From NCBI RefSeq assembly GCF_000424145.1, contig NZ_AUJI01000042.1, positions 1 through 44,252 of the forward strand: DNA of 44,252 nt. Reading direction: 5' to 3'. Position 1 is the stretch's first letter. Each line of letters begins with the position of its first letter. The notes under the pieces are model-generated. The model saw only the letters and a list, made by a program, of their open reading frames with translations. It ran no database searches and was not told where the DNA came from. A program made the position numbers and the translations under genes. This document shows positions 33,564-43,022 of this stretch, piece by piece. The DNA comes from Butyrivibrio sp. AC2005. Its GTDB lineage: Bacteria; Bacillota; Clostridia; Lachnospirales; Lachnospiraceae.

Positions 33564-36014
33564 CTAGTCAAATATCTCCTTAAACCTTCCCTCTGGATAT
33601 ATCTCCCTATAGTTATCATTAAAAGCCACACTGCTATGCGGAGTTAAAATAAGCCCCTTTCCCGGAGGCACATTACTAATATATGGCATAAGTGCCTGCG
33701 GAATATTTAAAATCTCCTCCATCTTCTTTCTCTCAACAGGGCCTTCATTCAATAGTTTTATATATCCGCAGGACAGAACCGCATTCTCAAATCCAACAAC
33801 ATTCATACTATTGCTGATAATCTGCAGTGCATCCTGTATAACAAATGTTGTAATAGTCTGCATACTGCTTGTATCGTTCAAATATCGTACAAAAAACTCT
33901 GATGCCTGCACTGACCTTAGCATATCATCTGCATTATCTACGAATATGAAATTATTTATCCCCTTCCTCTTATCTTCAATTGCCTCATTATACAAATCAT
34001 CCAATATCATGATCATCTCAGCAGCATCCACCACTTTATATAGAGAAAGCCTGCAATTATCATCCATACCTTTACCGCAGCTTTCCTGATGACCTGCATC
34101 AGATTCCGAATAACTACCTACCTCACATCCTTTAGCAGATCCAGGATAACTACTTCCCCCACATCCTTCTCTAAGGTAACCTCGCTCTTCAAGTTTGTTA
34201 AAACCTTCAAGAAGCAAAGGATACTTGCACATGACATTTTTATAATTGCGATTATTTACTTTATTAAAATTATACGCACCCTCTCGTAATTCACCAGCTA
34301 ACAACCTGCATTCCTGCTCTATTCCAAGGCAAAGCCTCTCCGCTTCCTCCTCTCTTAAGTATTCATCAGGCTTAAGAAGTGAAACAAACAATGCACTCAA
34401 AAACTTCGCCTTTTTCTCATAATCATCATCCAAAAGACCATAACCCTTAGTGACCCTGAATATATCCGGCATGCAAAATGAAGTAACATGCCCTCCGAGC
34501 CTTTTTATGTAATCATCATACTCATCTGTCATGACGATTACTTTAATCTTATCTTCACTCCCAACTGCAGCATTAAATATCTCCCTCTTCATCTGATAGG
34601 TTTTCCCTGAACGCTCTGAACCTATAATAGCCCCTGATAGATTTACGTTATTCTTTCTATTGATCAGAATAACGCTATCATTTATAGAATTAAGCCCCAT
34701 AAAAAGCCCATCTTTTCTGGCTGCATCACTTATTCCAATAGGTGATAGCTTTGATAATCTCTTCGTATCAAATACTCTCTTAGCATCAATATGGCTTTTA
34801 CAAAGCGGCAGACATGAAAAAAGCCCCTTATCCTGCAAAAGGTCAAGACTCCTCACGGATGCTCCAAATTTTTCAGCAGATATATGTAAAAGCTCAGTAT
34901 CAAGTGACAACTCGCTTAAATCCTCTGAGAACAGCACCATAGCAAAAGTACAACTATACACCCTGTCTTCTGAAGCATGGACCTTCTTTAGATCACTAAA
35001 AGCCTGTCTGTTGAAATATGCTCTGTCATTTTTCTCCTTCAGTACTCTTTCCTGCCGAACAGTCCTATTTTTTCTGTCTGCCACTGTATCTCTTTTCTCG
35101 CTTTTTATAACCTTTGTAGCACTCTTCTCATACCTTGCTGCAGCATGTACCCCCACCTCTATATCAACAGGTTCATATATTACTGAAAAAAGCATGTTTG
35201 AAGAGACATTGGTTATATCTGAAACAAAAGAAGCACTTATATCCGAAGGAATCGCATTTATATAAAACGCCCTGAAATAATGTCTGTACTCTGTATTGTC
35301 ATTGAGGATTCCATAATCTATGAACTCTCTCTTTGTCACAATATTCTTTGGGCATACCAAATCTTTTGTCGTAAGTTTCATATATTTCAGGTTTGAAAGA
35401 TCAATCCCCTCACCATCTGACAACCTGATAATATCTCCAAATCCGGAAACCTGCGGATTATAGATATCATGCATAACCCGAAGTCTTTCTACCAGTGACA
35501 CCCCACTTACTTCTATTCCATAAATACTCTTAAATGAATCCCTTACCGTAATATCCAGTTCTTCAAAGCATTTTGCTGCATCCTCCGGAGTATCAGCCTT
35601 TATCGATGCTATAAAATACAAATCCTTATGAACATTGTTATGCCCTATGGAAAAATTATCAGAAAGGACTTTGTCATACTCTCCTGCAGCATCTTCCAAA
35701 GGGGTCCCTTCAAACTTATCCCCCAGTAAAAGTTTAGACAGATAATCCTCTTGATCCACTAACCTGTTATGTATCAGAAACTGAAACGACATTGAAAAAG
35801 GAAATCCATTAAAGAAATCATTCATCCTGCCCCTTGCAATATCACTGTCATAATTCTTGATATTTTCAGTATTTATCTCGCCCACAAGGTACATTCTTGT
35901 GTATCTGCCATCCGCAAAAATCATACCCATATCTTCATAGCAATGCTCATACGGAATCTTTTTTTCCATATATTTTGGCATAGCTATTTTCTTACCCTTC
36001 AATCTACTTACCAA
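33564..36014 (-). CDS. Second VirB4-like ATPase with altered Walker B motif
   Basis: An 816-residue protein sharing the layout of the canonical VirB4 at 39585-42197: an N-terminal domain with a conserved-type HDIYNPQ segment and a C-terminal ATPase. Walker A IGSERSGKTYQ lies near residue 463. The Walker B region near 687 reads FIFVDNADDM, lacking the usual glutamate after the aspartate (DE). Just before it is a Gly/Ser-rich insert of about 40 residues. ATP binding is likely kept while hydrolysis may be reduced. Translation starts at a TTG (36014) fixed by GGGAGGT six bases upstream; no ATG is nearer than codon 12. It follows the 400-residue membrane protein by 37 bp. Confidence 0.8.
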   Translation of the reverse strand: MVSRLKGKKIAMPKYMEKKIPYEHCYEDMGMIFADGRYTRMYLVGEINTENIKNYDSDIARGRMNDFFNGFPFSMSFQFLIHNRLVDQEDYLSKLLLGDKFEGTPLEDAAGEYDKVLSDNFSIGHNNVHKDLYFIASIKADTPEDAAKCFEELDITVRDSFKSIYGIEVSGVSLVERLRVMHDIYNPQVSGFGDIIRLSDGEGIDLSNLKYMKLTTKDLVCPKNIVTKREFIDYGILNDNTEYRHYFRAFYINAIPSDISASFVSDITNVSSNMLFSVIYEPVDIEVGVHAAARYEKSATKVIKSEKRDTVADRKNRTVRQERVLKEKNDRAYFNRQAFSDLKKVHASEDRVYSCTFAMVLFSEDLSELSLDTELLHISAEKFGASVRSLDLLQDKGLFSCLPLCKSHIDAKRVFDTKRLSKLSPIGISDAARKDGLFMGLNSINDSVILINRKNNVNLSGAIIGSERSGKTYQMKREIFNAAVGSEDKIKVIVMTDEYDDYIKRLGGHVTSFCMPDIFRVTKGYGLLDDDYEKKAKFLSALFVSLLKPDEYLREEEAERLCLGIEQECRLLAGELREGAYNFNKVNNRNYKNVMCKYPLLLEGFNKLEERGYLREGCGGSSYPGSAKGCEVGSYSESDAGHQESCGKGMDDNCRLSLYKVVDAAEMIMILDDLYNEAIEDKRKGINNFIFVDNADDMLRSVQASEFFVRYLNDTSSMQTITTFVIQDALQIISNSMNVVGFENAVLSCGYIKLLNEGPVERKKMEEILNIPQALMPYISNVPPGKGLILTPHSSVAFNDNYREIYPEGRFKEIFD

Positions 36015-36051
36015 ACTTCAACCTCCCTGCATACCGTACTTTAATACAACC

Positions 36052-37254
36052 TTAAGTAAAATCAGCCCCAAGGCTATCGCCTGTATCGCAGCTATAACTG
36101 CCCTTACTATCTCCATTATCATAACTATTAACCCCTTCTTTCTTCATAACCTGTTTCTCAAGCTTTTCCTTACGCCTAAGCTGCCTCTGCTCCTCCTTCT
36201 CCTTAAGCCTTATAGCAGCATTTTTCGCATCAAAAATCCTTTTATCCTGAACGCTGTCAACTTTGCCCTGGCTCTCCATGTACGCTTCATCAGAAAAAGG
36301 CTCTAAGCTTTCCATTTGCTTACTCTGGCTCTCTTTCATCATACGGACCTTTTCCCGGAAACTCTCCTTCTCCATACGTCTCTGCTTTATGGAACTAAGA
36401 ATCATGTCAAATTCATCAACATCACTCTCCTTATAGTCTGCTTTAAGGAAAAGATTCTCACTGGCTTCCTTGTTACAATCCACTTTTTCTGCCTCTATGC
36501 CTGTATTTGCAGTTTCTTTACCTGCATCTACTTTTTCTTTAGATACGTCTATAGTTTCTTTCCCTTCAATTACTGCCTCTTTACCAGCATCTACTGCCAC
36601 TGCCACACTTTTATTCCCGTCTGTAGCTCCTTTCTCCACCTTCGAAGCCTCTTCAGCAAGCACCTCCACTTCAGAAATATGCGCCTTTATATCTTTACAT
36701 TCTCTTTTTTCTTTTATTGTTGTTTCTATTTGCGCCTTTGCCCGTTTTTCTCTCTTTCTATCAGGCTCTGTTCCAACTCTGTGGAGGCTTTTAGGAAGCA
36801 ATAAATTTATCATCTTCCTTATCGTTCCACCCTTAAGCATCCAAAATTTGCTCCCTGCTTTAGGCACTTCTGAACTCTTTTCATCCATTTTTTTACCGAA
36901 TTTAGCCTCTTTCCATTCCTCAAAGCTTATATCTAACCTTTTATCTATGAAGTTCGCCACAACTAAAAACTTCAAATACTGCTCGATAAGATCCATATCA
37001 CCCACAGGCTTCCCCATAAGCTCTGACCTTTTCGCTGCCTTTGCATACTCCTCATTCTTTGCTTTGATCTTTCGATATGTAAAATACTCCGTCACCTTGT
37101 AATAGATTTCCGGAATGATGACCATTACAGCAAAAACAATAACCATGAACACATCAAAAGACGCATCATTAAGTGGCTCTGGCCAAAACTTCATATATTT
37201 TTGAAAAAAAACAGTATCTGAAAGAATCCTTGTTAATCTCTCAAAAAAATTCAT
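36052..37254 (-). CDS. Membrane-anchored protein with long charged coiled tail, conjugation module
   Basis: A 400-residue protein not assigned to a family. One membrane segment at about residues 33-50 (VFMVIVFAVMVIIPEIYY) follows a short N-terminus. A compact domain to about residue 155 (IEQYLKFLVVANFIDKRLDI) precedes about 240 residues of Lys/Glu/Ala-rich, mostly helical sequence with quasi-repeats such as DAGKEAVIEGKETIDVSKEK. The second part is cytoplasmic or periplasmic depending on topology. It is encoded 10 bp after the 448-residue protein and 37 bp before the VirB4-like gene, so all three probably make one complex at the membrane. No enzymatic motif is seen. Confidence 0.65.
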   Translation of the reverse strand: MNFFERLTRILSDTVFFQKYMKFWPEPLNDASFDVFMVIVFAVMVIIPEIYYKVTEYFTYRKIKAKNEEYAKAAKRSELMGKPVGDMDLIEQYLKFLVVANFIDKRLDISFEEWKEAKFGKKMDEKSSEVPKAGSKFWMLKGGTIRKMINLLLPKSLHRVGTEPDRKREKRAKAQIETTIKEKRECKDIKAHISEVEVLAEEASKVEKGATDGNKSVAVAVDAGKEAVIEGKETIDVSKEKVDAGKETANTGIEAEKVDCNKEASENLFLKADYKESDVDEFDMILSSIKQRRMEKESFREKVRMMKESQSKQMESLEPFSDEAYMESQGKVDSVQDKRIFDAKNAAIRLKEKEEQRQLRRKEKLEKQVMKKEGVNSYDNGDSKGSYSCDTGDSLGADFT

Positions 37255-37264
37255 CTGTTCTTTA

Positions 37265-38602
37265 TCAGATAGTAAACGTCAATGTTACGTTAATCCTTGC
37301 AGGATCATTATGTATAAGGACCTTTACCTCTCCGACATCCTTTCTCATCGTCGCTAAAATCTCATATAAAGTATTCTCATCTGCCCTGATGTTCGACTCA
37401 GTTAACCCGGAATACGTTACATCCATCTTTGTATTAGCAGGCAGATAAGTATAAGCCTTACTCTCTCGCAGCTTCTCAATAATTACTGCTGGCTCTTTGT
37501 ATTCATCAATAAAATCTTGAACAAGGCGCCCCTCATCAGCAGATGTACTCTTTATCTCAACAAATCTATTTCTATCTGCTGTCAGGACTCCATGCCACTT
37601 CTTCCTCTTCTTCTTTGTCAAAAATGCAAATATCAGCATCCACAGATACTTAAGTGAACCGCTGGCTGCAAGTCCAACAGCCAGAAGCGCAGTTGTAAAT
37701 CCTATCCTCATGGTCCTAATAGCCCGCTCTTTTTTATCATCCCTATTTTTCTTTTGCTCATCCGGATCACCCTTGTCTTCTAAAGCATCTCCTTGCTCTA
37801 ATTTGACATCATCCTCCAGTGGCTCAGCCTTCACAGCTTCACGCTCTATTTCTCTAAAATCACCAGCCTCTGTCTCACTGCCGCTATAATCTTCTTCTCC
37901 ATTTTCATCCGTCACTCCTGTTCTATTGGTCTTACCATTATTATTCTTATTTACAGCCCTCTTCTTTTTAGTTTCTTCGTTACTATCTTCATTATTCCCA
38001 CGATCATCATCATTTTTTACATCTCCGCTATTATCAGATTCATTGTCGCCAGAAGTATTCGAATCCTCCTGCCCATGATCCTCTGACTTTTTCTGATCAT
38101 TATCCTTTTTTCTGTCATCAGAACCCTTCTTATCGCCATCCTCTTTCTTATTGTCCGAATCACCATTGTTGCCATTATCGGATTCATCTGTTTTTTTGCC
38201 ATCATCAGACTCATCCCCTTTGTTTTCATCATCATTTTTGTTTTCATCGGACTCACCATTATTGTTCTCATCGTCAGACGTCTTATTCTCTTCCATTCCG
38301 GAAGCATCAACATACACCGGCACACTTCCCTGTCCGTCTCCCAAAAAGACCTGTGCCTTATCATCTATCGTCTTCGCCTGTGCACGAATACGTCCCATGC
38401 TCTCTATCTCACCAAAAATATCTTGTATAAGCTTTTTATCGCTTACATCACCCTTAAGTCCACCTGAAAACATCATCGTCTCAGTACATGACTCTTCCCC
38501 TGCAACACGCACCATCTTTGGCAATCCACCTTCTGGACAAAATACCAGCGTAGATGCCATAAGCCCTGATGCAACTCTTGTCATAAACTCCTTTATCATC
38601 AT
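37265..38602 (-). CDS. Exported, linker-rich membrane protein (CD1107-like layout)
   Basis: A protein of about 445 residues. A signal-like N-terminus (FMTRVASGLMASTLVFC) leads to a small outer region; residues about 105-300 are an extreme Asp/Asn/Lys/Ser/Glu linker. A membrane segment near 297-325 (IGFTTALLAVGLAASG, then YLWMLIFAFL) is followed by LTKKKRKKW and a cytoplasmic domain of about 110 residues ending INVTLTFTI. The start is placed at the ATG at 38602, with AGAGGTG upstream. Signal, linker and a C-terminal membrane anchor resemble the CD1107-type proteins of clostridial conjugative transposons; the inner domain is not recognised. It begins a new transcript after the terminator at 38673. 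Confidence 0.65.
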   Translation of the reverse strand: MMIKEFMTRVASGLMASTLVFCPEGGLPKMVRVAGEESCTETMMFSGGLKGDVSDKKLIQDIFGEIESMGRIRAQAKTIDDKAQVFLGDGQGSVPVYVDASGMEENKTSDDENNNGESDENKNDDENKGDESDDGKKTDESDNGNNGDSDNKKEDGDKKGSDDRKKDNDQKKSEDHGQEDSNTSGDNESDNSGDVKNDDDRGNNEDSNEETKKKRAVNKNNNGKTNRTGVTDENGEEDYSGSETEAGDFREIEREAVKAEPLEDDVKLEQGDALEDKGDPDEQKKNRDDKKERAIRTMRIGFTTALLAVGLAASGSLKYLWMLIFAFLTKKKRKKWHGVLTADRNRFVEIKSTSADEGRLVQDFIDEYKEPAVIIEKLRESKAYTYLPANTKMDVTYSGLTESNIRADENTLYEILATMRKDVGEVKVLIHNDPARINVTLTFTI

Positions 38603-38672
38603 CTCTTCCACCTCTTCATATACTTATCTGCATATGAAATACACAAAATGCGCACCTTTTAAAAAAGCTTAC

Positions 38673-38697
38673 AAAAAACTCGGGCATAACGCCCGAG
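38673..38697 (-). terminator. Rho-independent terminator after the secreted protein gene
   Basis: On the minus strand CTCGGGC-GTTAT-GCCCGAG (38679-38697) is a perfect 7-bp GC-rich stem directly followed by TTTTTT (38673-38678). It lies 16 bp after the stop of the gene at 38713 and splits the module into two transcripts, or lets the upstream exported proteins be made in excess. Confidence 0.88.
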
Positions 38698-38712
38698 CTA
38701 AAACAACTACTA

Positions 38713-39555
38713 TCACTTTTTAACCTTAATTTTCACCGTCTTCTGATACCTGCTGCCCTTTGAATCCTCGATCATGAAAGTATACTTCCCGTTCTTCTTA
38801 ACCTTATAAGTATACTTTCCACTGCTCTTCAATTTGAGAAGCTTTGCCTTCTTGCTACCATTTACCCATACCTTTACACTTGAAGCATACTCTTTCCATA
38901 CACGTCTATTGTGCAAAGAATTTACGCCCACTTTCTTATTTATGCACTGCATGCCTCTTCCATAACTTCCAAGTACATCCCCTATTGAAACAGTTGTAAT
39001 CCCCTTCTTGGATTTCTTATTAATCTTCATGACCTTGGACACAGGAATTGCATACCCCTGAATACAAACGTCACCATCAAAATCATCATAATTTGTATGC
39101 TCGGTATAAACATCAGCATAATATCTTCCCTTTTTCAGAAAACCATAATCCTCATTTTTATAGCGCCAGTAACCAAAATCAAACTCCAAAGCCTTGTTAC
39201 TATGGCCGTAATCACTATAAATAGCAACATCGCTGCCAACACCATCGTGATTATTTCTCGCATAATTACCTGTAAAATAAACCCAGGAGTCCTCCTTCAG
39301 CTCAAATGTAAAGTTGCCCCTTTCACTTTTAGCATACTCCCCCGTGCTATCACTAAGCTTAACACTCTGCTTAAAAACAGCTCCCTGCGCTCTACCCTCA
39401 TCAGTCGATGAAACTACAGGCAAATTGACCTCTTCCGCTGCCATGGCATGCACAGCCCCTCCGGGCACCTTCATAAACATAGCGCAGCCCATTCCCAGAA
39501 CTGCCGCCATAACAGCCTTTTCAATTCCTCTTAAAACAATTCTCTTATTCTTCAT
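38713..39555 (-). CDS. Secreted protein of unknown function, beta-rich, in the conjugation module
   Basis: A 280-residue exported protein. The start at 39555 is set by AAAGGA; a signal peptide follows (KNKRIVLRGIEKAVMAAVLG) with a likely cleavage after VHAMA. The mature part has GNFTFELKEDSWVYFTGNY, a jelly-roll-like strand pattern similar to pre-peptidase C-terminal-like domains, and a Lys-rich C-terminal Ig-like unit (GKYTYKVKKNGKYTFMIEDS). No cell-wall anchor is seen. It is encoded 29 bp after VirB4 and ends at a strong terminator, so it is co-expressed with the channel ATPase. Adhesion or mating-pair contact are plausible; nothing proves it. Confidence 0.7.
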   Translation of the reverse strand: MKNKRIVLRGIEKAVMAAVLGMGCAMFMKVPGGAVHAMAAEEVNLPVVSSTDEGRAQGAVFKQSVKLSDSTGEYAKSERGNFTFELKEDSWVYFTGNYARNNHDGVGSDVAIYSDYGHSNKALEFDFGYWRYKNEDYGFLKKGRYYADVYTEHTNYDDFDGDVCIQGYAIPVSKVMKINKKSKKGITTVSIGDVLGSYGRGMQCINKKVGVNSLHNRRVWKEYASSVKVWVNGSKKAKLLKLKSSGKYTYKVKKNGKYTFMIEDSKGSRYQKTVKIKVKK

Positions 39556-39584
39556 AATGTGTATCCTTTCCATAGAATTAAAAG

Positions 39585-42197
39585 CTACTCACCCCTTCTC
39601 TCCATCAACTTCCTTCTCTTATCCGCCTTCTCAAACTCCGTAATTTCCTTCATGTTTGAAGTAAGAACCTTATATATAGGATTTGGCGTAACTCCATCCT
39701 TTTGGAATTTCGGAAAACTCGATGCAAACGGCACACAGTTAGATCCCGTATATATAAGCCCCTGTCCTGTAGGTGCTGAACTTATAACATCAATCTGACT
39801 CTCAGATAAATTCAAAAGTTCAGAAAGCCTCTCCCTGTCATTAGGTGCCTGATTAAGCATCATTACGAAATTACAGTTAGACAGCATCTTTCTTGCCGTA
39901 TCAGACTCCAAAAGGTCCTCCACGTTCTGTGTCAGCCCTGTCGGTACGCCGCCATACTTTCTTGCCCGCTTATACAGCATATTTAAAAACGCTGCACTTC
40001 TCTCATCAGCAAAAAGCAGATAGATTTCATCCACCCAAAACCAAGTATTCTTACCTTTTCGCCTGTTCTCCATTAAGCGGTTCAAAATACTATCCAGAAT
40101 AATCAGCATCGCAATCGGCTTTAGCTTATCCCCGATATCCTTGATGTTATAAACAATAAATCTGTTTTTCAGATCAACATTTGACCTGAACCCGAAAGTA
40201 TTAAGCGACCCCTTTCCTGTATACAATTTAAGCGCCATGGAAAGCTCCTTAGCCTCCATCTCAGGCCTTTTCTCCAGTGCCAACTGCAAATCTGATAAAG
40301 TCGGCATCTTATCATCAGGAATACCAAGAAGCCTTCCGTCCTCACTTAAAAACGGCTCATAAAGCTCATGCACGCACTCATCAATGATCGTCTCCTGAAC
40401 AGAATTAATTCCAAACGGAGACTTTATGATGACCTCCATCAGCTTAAGGATAAAATCCGCCTTAGCCAAAATCGGATTAGTCTCCTCACTGTCATCCTCA
40501 TTAGTCCACTGATAAGATGAACTGATCTCCATAGGATTAATATGCCACCTTCCACCCGGCTCAATCTTTATCGTCTCACCGCCAACAAGCTTAGAAAGTG
40601 CCAAATATTCCGCCTCTGGATCGATAACTATTAAATCCGAGTTACTACCAAGAAGAACATTTAACATCTCAGCCTTTGCCATAAAGCTCTTGCCGGATCC
40701 AGGAGTTCCCAAGATAAAGCCATTAAAATTCTGCGTAAGCAGCCTGTTATACAAAATGAGGGACCTTGTATGTAGATTCTGGGAATAATTGATACCGTCC
40801 GGATCACACAGCTCCAGATTTGAAAACGGCATAGAAACTGTCGCAATTGAAGTAGACTTAAGCGTTCTACGTCTATGATACGGAATCTCCACATTTAATA
40901 GTGGAAGCGTAGTATTAAATCCCTCTTCCTGCATCCCAGTCATGATTTCGCAGCCAACCACATCACCCTGACAGTTTGCTACGATTTCTTCCGTGTACTC
41001 AGAAAGCTTTTCCATTGAATCCGCATAAAATAGCAGCGTATAAGTAGTCTTGAAAAGCTTTTCATCCTCATTGATCATATCCGATCTGAGTTCACGCGCC
41101 TTATCAACCTGCTCCATTATTCCTATTGGAACAAATTCCTCAGAAAGATTATCCTTTACAAGCCTCTTTAATGAATCCTGCTTGGCAGTCTGCGCAAGAG
41201 ACAAATTCTTAGTTACAAGAGCAGCCGCTTCCTTACTCTGCATTGGCCTTATATTCACTGTAATAAGCATGTTAAACGAAGCATCTGATAGCTTAATCAA
41301 AAACTCATCCGACATCATGTTGGGCAAATTTGAGATCTTCATAACTCTTACGTACTTCTTCCCAATACGCATATATTTATCAAAGAACTGCATAGATGAA
41401 GGTGCAATAATATCCTTTACACCTATCCCCATCCCTCGCATGTTTTCAAAGTCAAAATAGCTCTCCAGATCAAATCCCCTGCCATTTGCACTGAGTCCTG
41501 CTTTTACAGGCTTGCCCCCCGGTACAATGCTGCTACCATATACAGAACTATTCTCCCTAATGGATCTCCTACTAAGGGGAAAACCTCCCTGATCATCGGG
41601 ATTATAAATATCGTAGAGAATAGATAGCCGCCTCTCTATAGGCATCTTTACTGCATCCGATTGATTTCTCCTCATGCCGGAAGAAAGCTCCCTATCCAGT
41701 CTCGCAAATGATGCTTCCGCCTTCTTTAAATCCGGTGCATGAATCCCAAAAGTAACATACTTTTTCTTCTCAATCCCATTTTTCCCCTCCTGGATTCTAT
41801 CCAAAGTAATCAGATTGAGCTCACGCCTTAGATAATCAAGCCTGTCTCCGACTTCCTTCTTCAGCACCCTCTCCTTAAACTCCTGCAAGTTAATATTCTT
41901 ATTATGTATAGTAATCCCCATCTCACAATTAGTACCTACAGAATTAAGCAGCGCTCTCCACTTCTTTAGCATTGCTTCCTGTACATCCACAGTCTCCGTC
42001 TGATAGTTATTCTCTACAATATCGTATCCCCTTGTAAAAAAGCCCGGATACGTCTCTATCAGATTTTCCTTCTCATGCACAGAAAAAATTGGCACACTAT
42101 CCTGCGTTGTCGTCTTACAGATCTTCATAGGCGCTGCCATCGGATCCGACTTCAAAAATGCATTTACAATTTTCGCCCCATACTTCTTTTTATCCAT
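39585..42197 (-). CDS. VirB4-family conjugation ATPase
   Basis: An 870-residue protein. The N-terminal half includes IYNPDDQGGFPLSR and a segment FFDKYMRIGKKYVRV. The C-terminal ATPase domain carries Walker A LGTPGSGKSFMAK near residue 494 and Walker B NTWFWVDEIYLLF near 716, with QNVEDLLES and ATGQ-like APTGQGLIYT at the end, as in VirB4/TraC/TraE proteins. VirB4 powers assembly of the type IV secretion channel at the inner membrane. This copy has all catalytic residues, unlike the VirB4-like protein at 33564-36014. AGGGTG lies ahead of the ATG. It follows the 227-residue exported protein by 85 bp. Confidence 0.92.
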   Translation of the reverse strand: MDKKKYGAKIVNAFLKSDPMAAPMKICKTTTQDSVPIFSVHEKENLIETYPGFFTRGYDIVENNYQTETVDVQEAMLKKWRALLNSVGTNCEMGITIHNKNINLQEFKERVLKKEVGDRLDYLRRELNLITLDRIQEGKNGIEKKKYVTFGIHAPDLKKAEASFARLDRELSSGMRRNQSDAVKMPIERRLSILYDIYNPDDQGGFPLSRRSIRENSSVYGSSIVPGGKPVKAGLSANGRGFDLESYFDFENMRGMGIGVKDIIAPSSMQFFDKYMRIGKKYVRVMKISNLPNMMSDEFLIKLSDASFNMLITVNIRPMQSKEAAALVTKNLSLAQTAKQDSLKRLVKDNLSEEFVPIGIMEQVDKARELRSDMINEDEKLFKTTYTLLFYADSMEKLSEYTEEIVANCQGDVVGCEIMTGMQEEGFNTTLPLLNVEIPYHRRRTLKSTSIATVSMPFSNLELCDPDGINYSQNLHTRSLILYNRLLTQNFNGFILGTPGSGKSFMAKAEMLNVLLGSNSDLIVIDPEAEYLALSKLVGGETIKIEPGGRWHINPMEISSSYQWTNEDDSEETNPILAKADFILKLMEVIIKSPFGINSVQETIIDECVHELYEPFLSEDGRLLGIPDDKMPTLSDLQLALEKRPEMEAKELSMALKLYTGKGSLNTFGFRSNVDLKNRFIVYNIKDIGDKLKPIAMLIILDSILNRLMENRRKGKNTWFWVDEIYLLFADERSAAFLNMLYKRARKYGGVPTGLTQNVEDLLESDTARKMLSNCNFVMMLNQAPNDRERLSELLNLSESQIDVISSAPTGQGLIYTGSNCVPFASSFPKFQKDGVTPNPIYKVLTSNMKEITEFEKADKRRKLMERRGE

Positions 42198-42282
42198 ATA
42201 TCACCCTGATAGTTTTTTACTCTTACCTGATTTTAGCTGTCCTGATATGAGCAACTCGCTCTTAAGGCCTTCCCCATACCAA

Positions 42283-42966
42283 TTACTTCAGCTCAGCCAG
42301 CTTATACGTATACACAATCAATCCGTCATAAACACCGGGCTCATCAACACTGAGGCCAACATTCACATAAGAATTTGTATACTCATCGTAATCAGCACTA
42401 AGTCTTGCATCACCCCTCTTAAGAGCACCATTTTCATGTGAAGATCTGAATCTAACATACTGCTGACCCACTGTTCCGATCAGTGTTTTTGACGTATTCT
42501 TTCTGTTTTTATAAGTTATTGCTATACCAAAATCATCCCCAACACTGCCATTTGCTGCTATATATCCACTCTCAACCTTATCAACACAATCAGCTATTCC
42601 GTCTTTAGTCTCCTGCGTATAATCCTCTCCATTCTTCTCTCCTGAAGAAGGTACTACTACAATACAGGAATCAGAGGCAATATTGCCCTTAACTCCAACC
42701 TCTCCGGTAGCCTCAAAGTATCCGTCACCATCATTATCTTTAAGCTCCAGAGCAGCCGGAAGCTTTACCGTATAACCACTTGCAACTGTAGCAGAAACCT
42801 CAATATCAGCTGATCCATCACCTGTAAATACCTGATCTGCCGCCATAGCACTCAAAGGTGCCCAAAAAAGTGATGCACTAAGAACCACTCCGCTTACACA
42901 AGTCCATACTGCCTTTTTACCGCTCTTAACACCTGAAACCATCTTTGACATAACATTATTCTTCAT
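42283..42966 (-). CDS. Secreted beta-sandwich protein, candidate surface fibre or pilin-like subunit
   Basis: A 227-residue protein. The signal peptide (VWTCVSGVVLSASLFWAPLS) has a clean AMA cleavage site near residue 42. The mature part begins SADIEVSATVASGYTVKLPA and ends GVYDGLIVYTYKLAEL, the opening and closing strands of a small beta-sandwich of a type I recall among clostridial surface and conjugation-associated proteins. Two cysteines (in DSCIVV and GIADCVDK) could pair. No LPXTG sorting signal is present. GGAG precedes the ATG. It sits between a membrane-anchored protein and VirB4. A role as a structural or adhesive subunit is inferred from position and fold pattern. Confidence 0.65.
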   Translation of the reverse strand: MKNNVMSKMVSGVKSGKKAVWTCVSGVVLSASLFWAPLSAMAADQVFTGDGSADIEVSATVASGYTVKLPAALELKDNDGDGYFEATGEVGVKGNIASDSCIVVVPSSGEKNGEDYTQETKDGIADCVDKVESGYIAANGSVGDDFGIAITYKNRKNTSKTLIGTVGQQYVRFRSSHENGALKRGDARLSADYDEYTNSYVNVGLSVDEPGVYDGLIVYTYKLAELK

Positions 42967-43022
42967 CTTTTTTCTCCATTTCTTATCTAAATTTTTATTA
43001 TCAATTTCTTTCCCAATCGGAA

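Noticed and set aside
34660..35265. Open frame of 201 codons on the plus strand inside the second VirB4-like gene
   Set aside because: It is antisense to a gene with clear ATPase motifs and a ribosome site; its own sequence is Ser/Leu-rich with no motif or ribosome site, as expected for a shadow.
36470..37102. Plus-strand frame of 210 codons in the 400-residue membrane protein gene
   Set aside because: Antisense of a Lys/Glu-rich coding sequence naturally gives Phe/Ser/Leu-rich open frames; no start signal or motif.
38151..38723. Plus-strand frame of 190 codons opposite the linker-rich protein
   Set aside because: Its repeated Ser/Leu/Phe sequence is the reverse complement of the Asp/Lys linker; it also crosses the strong terminator at 38673.
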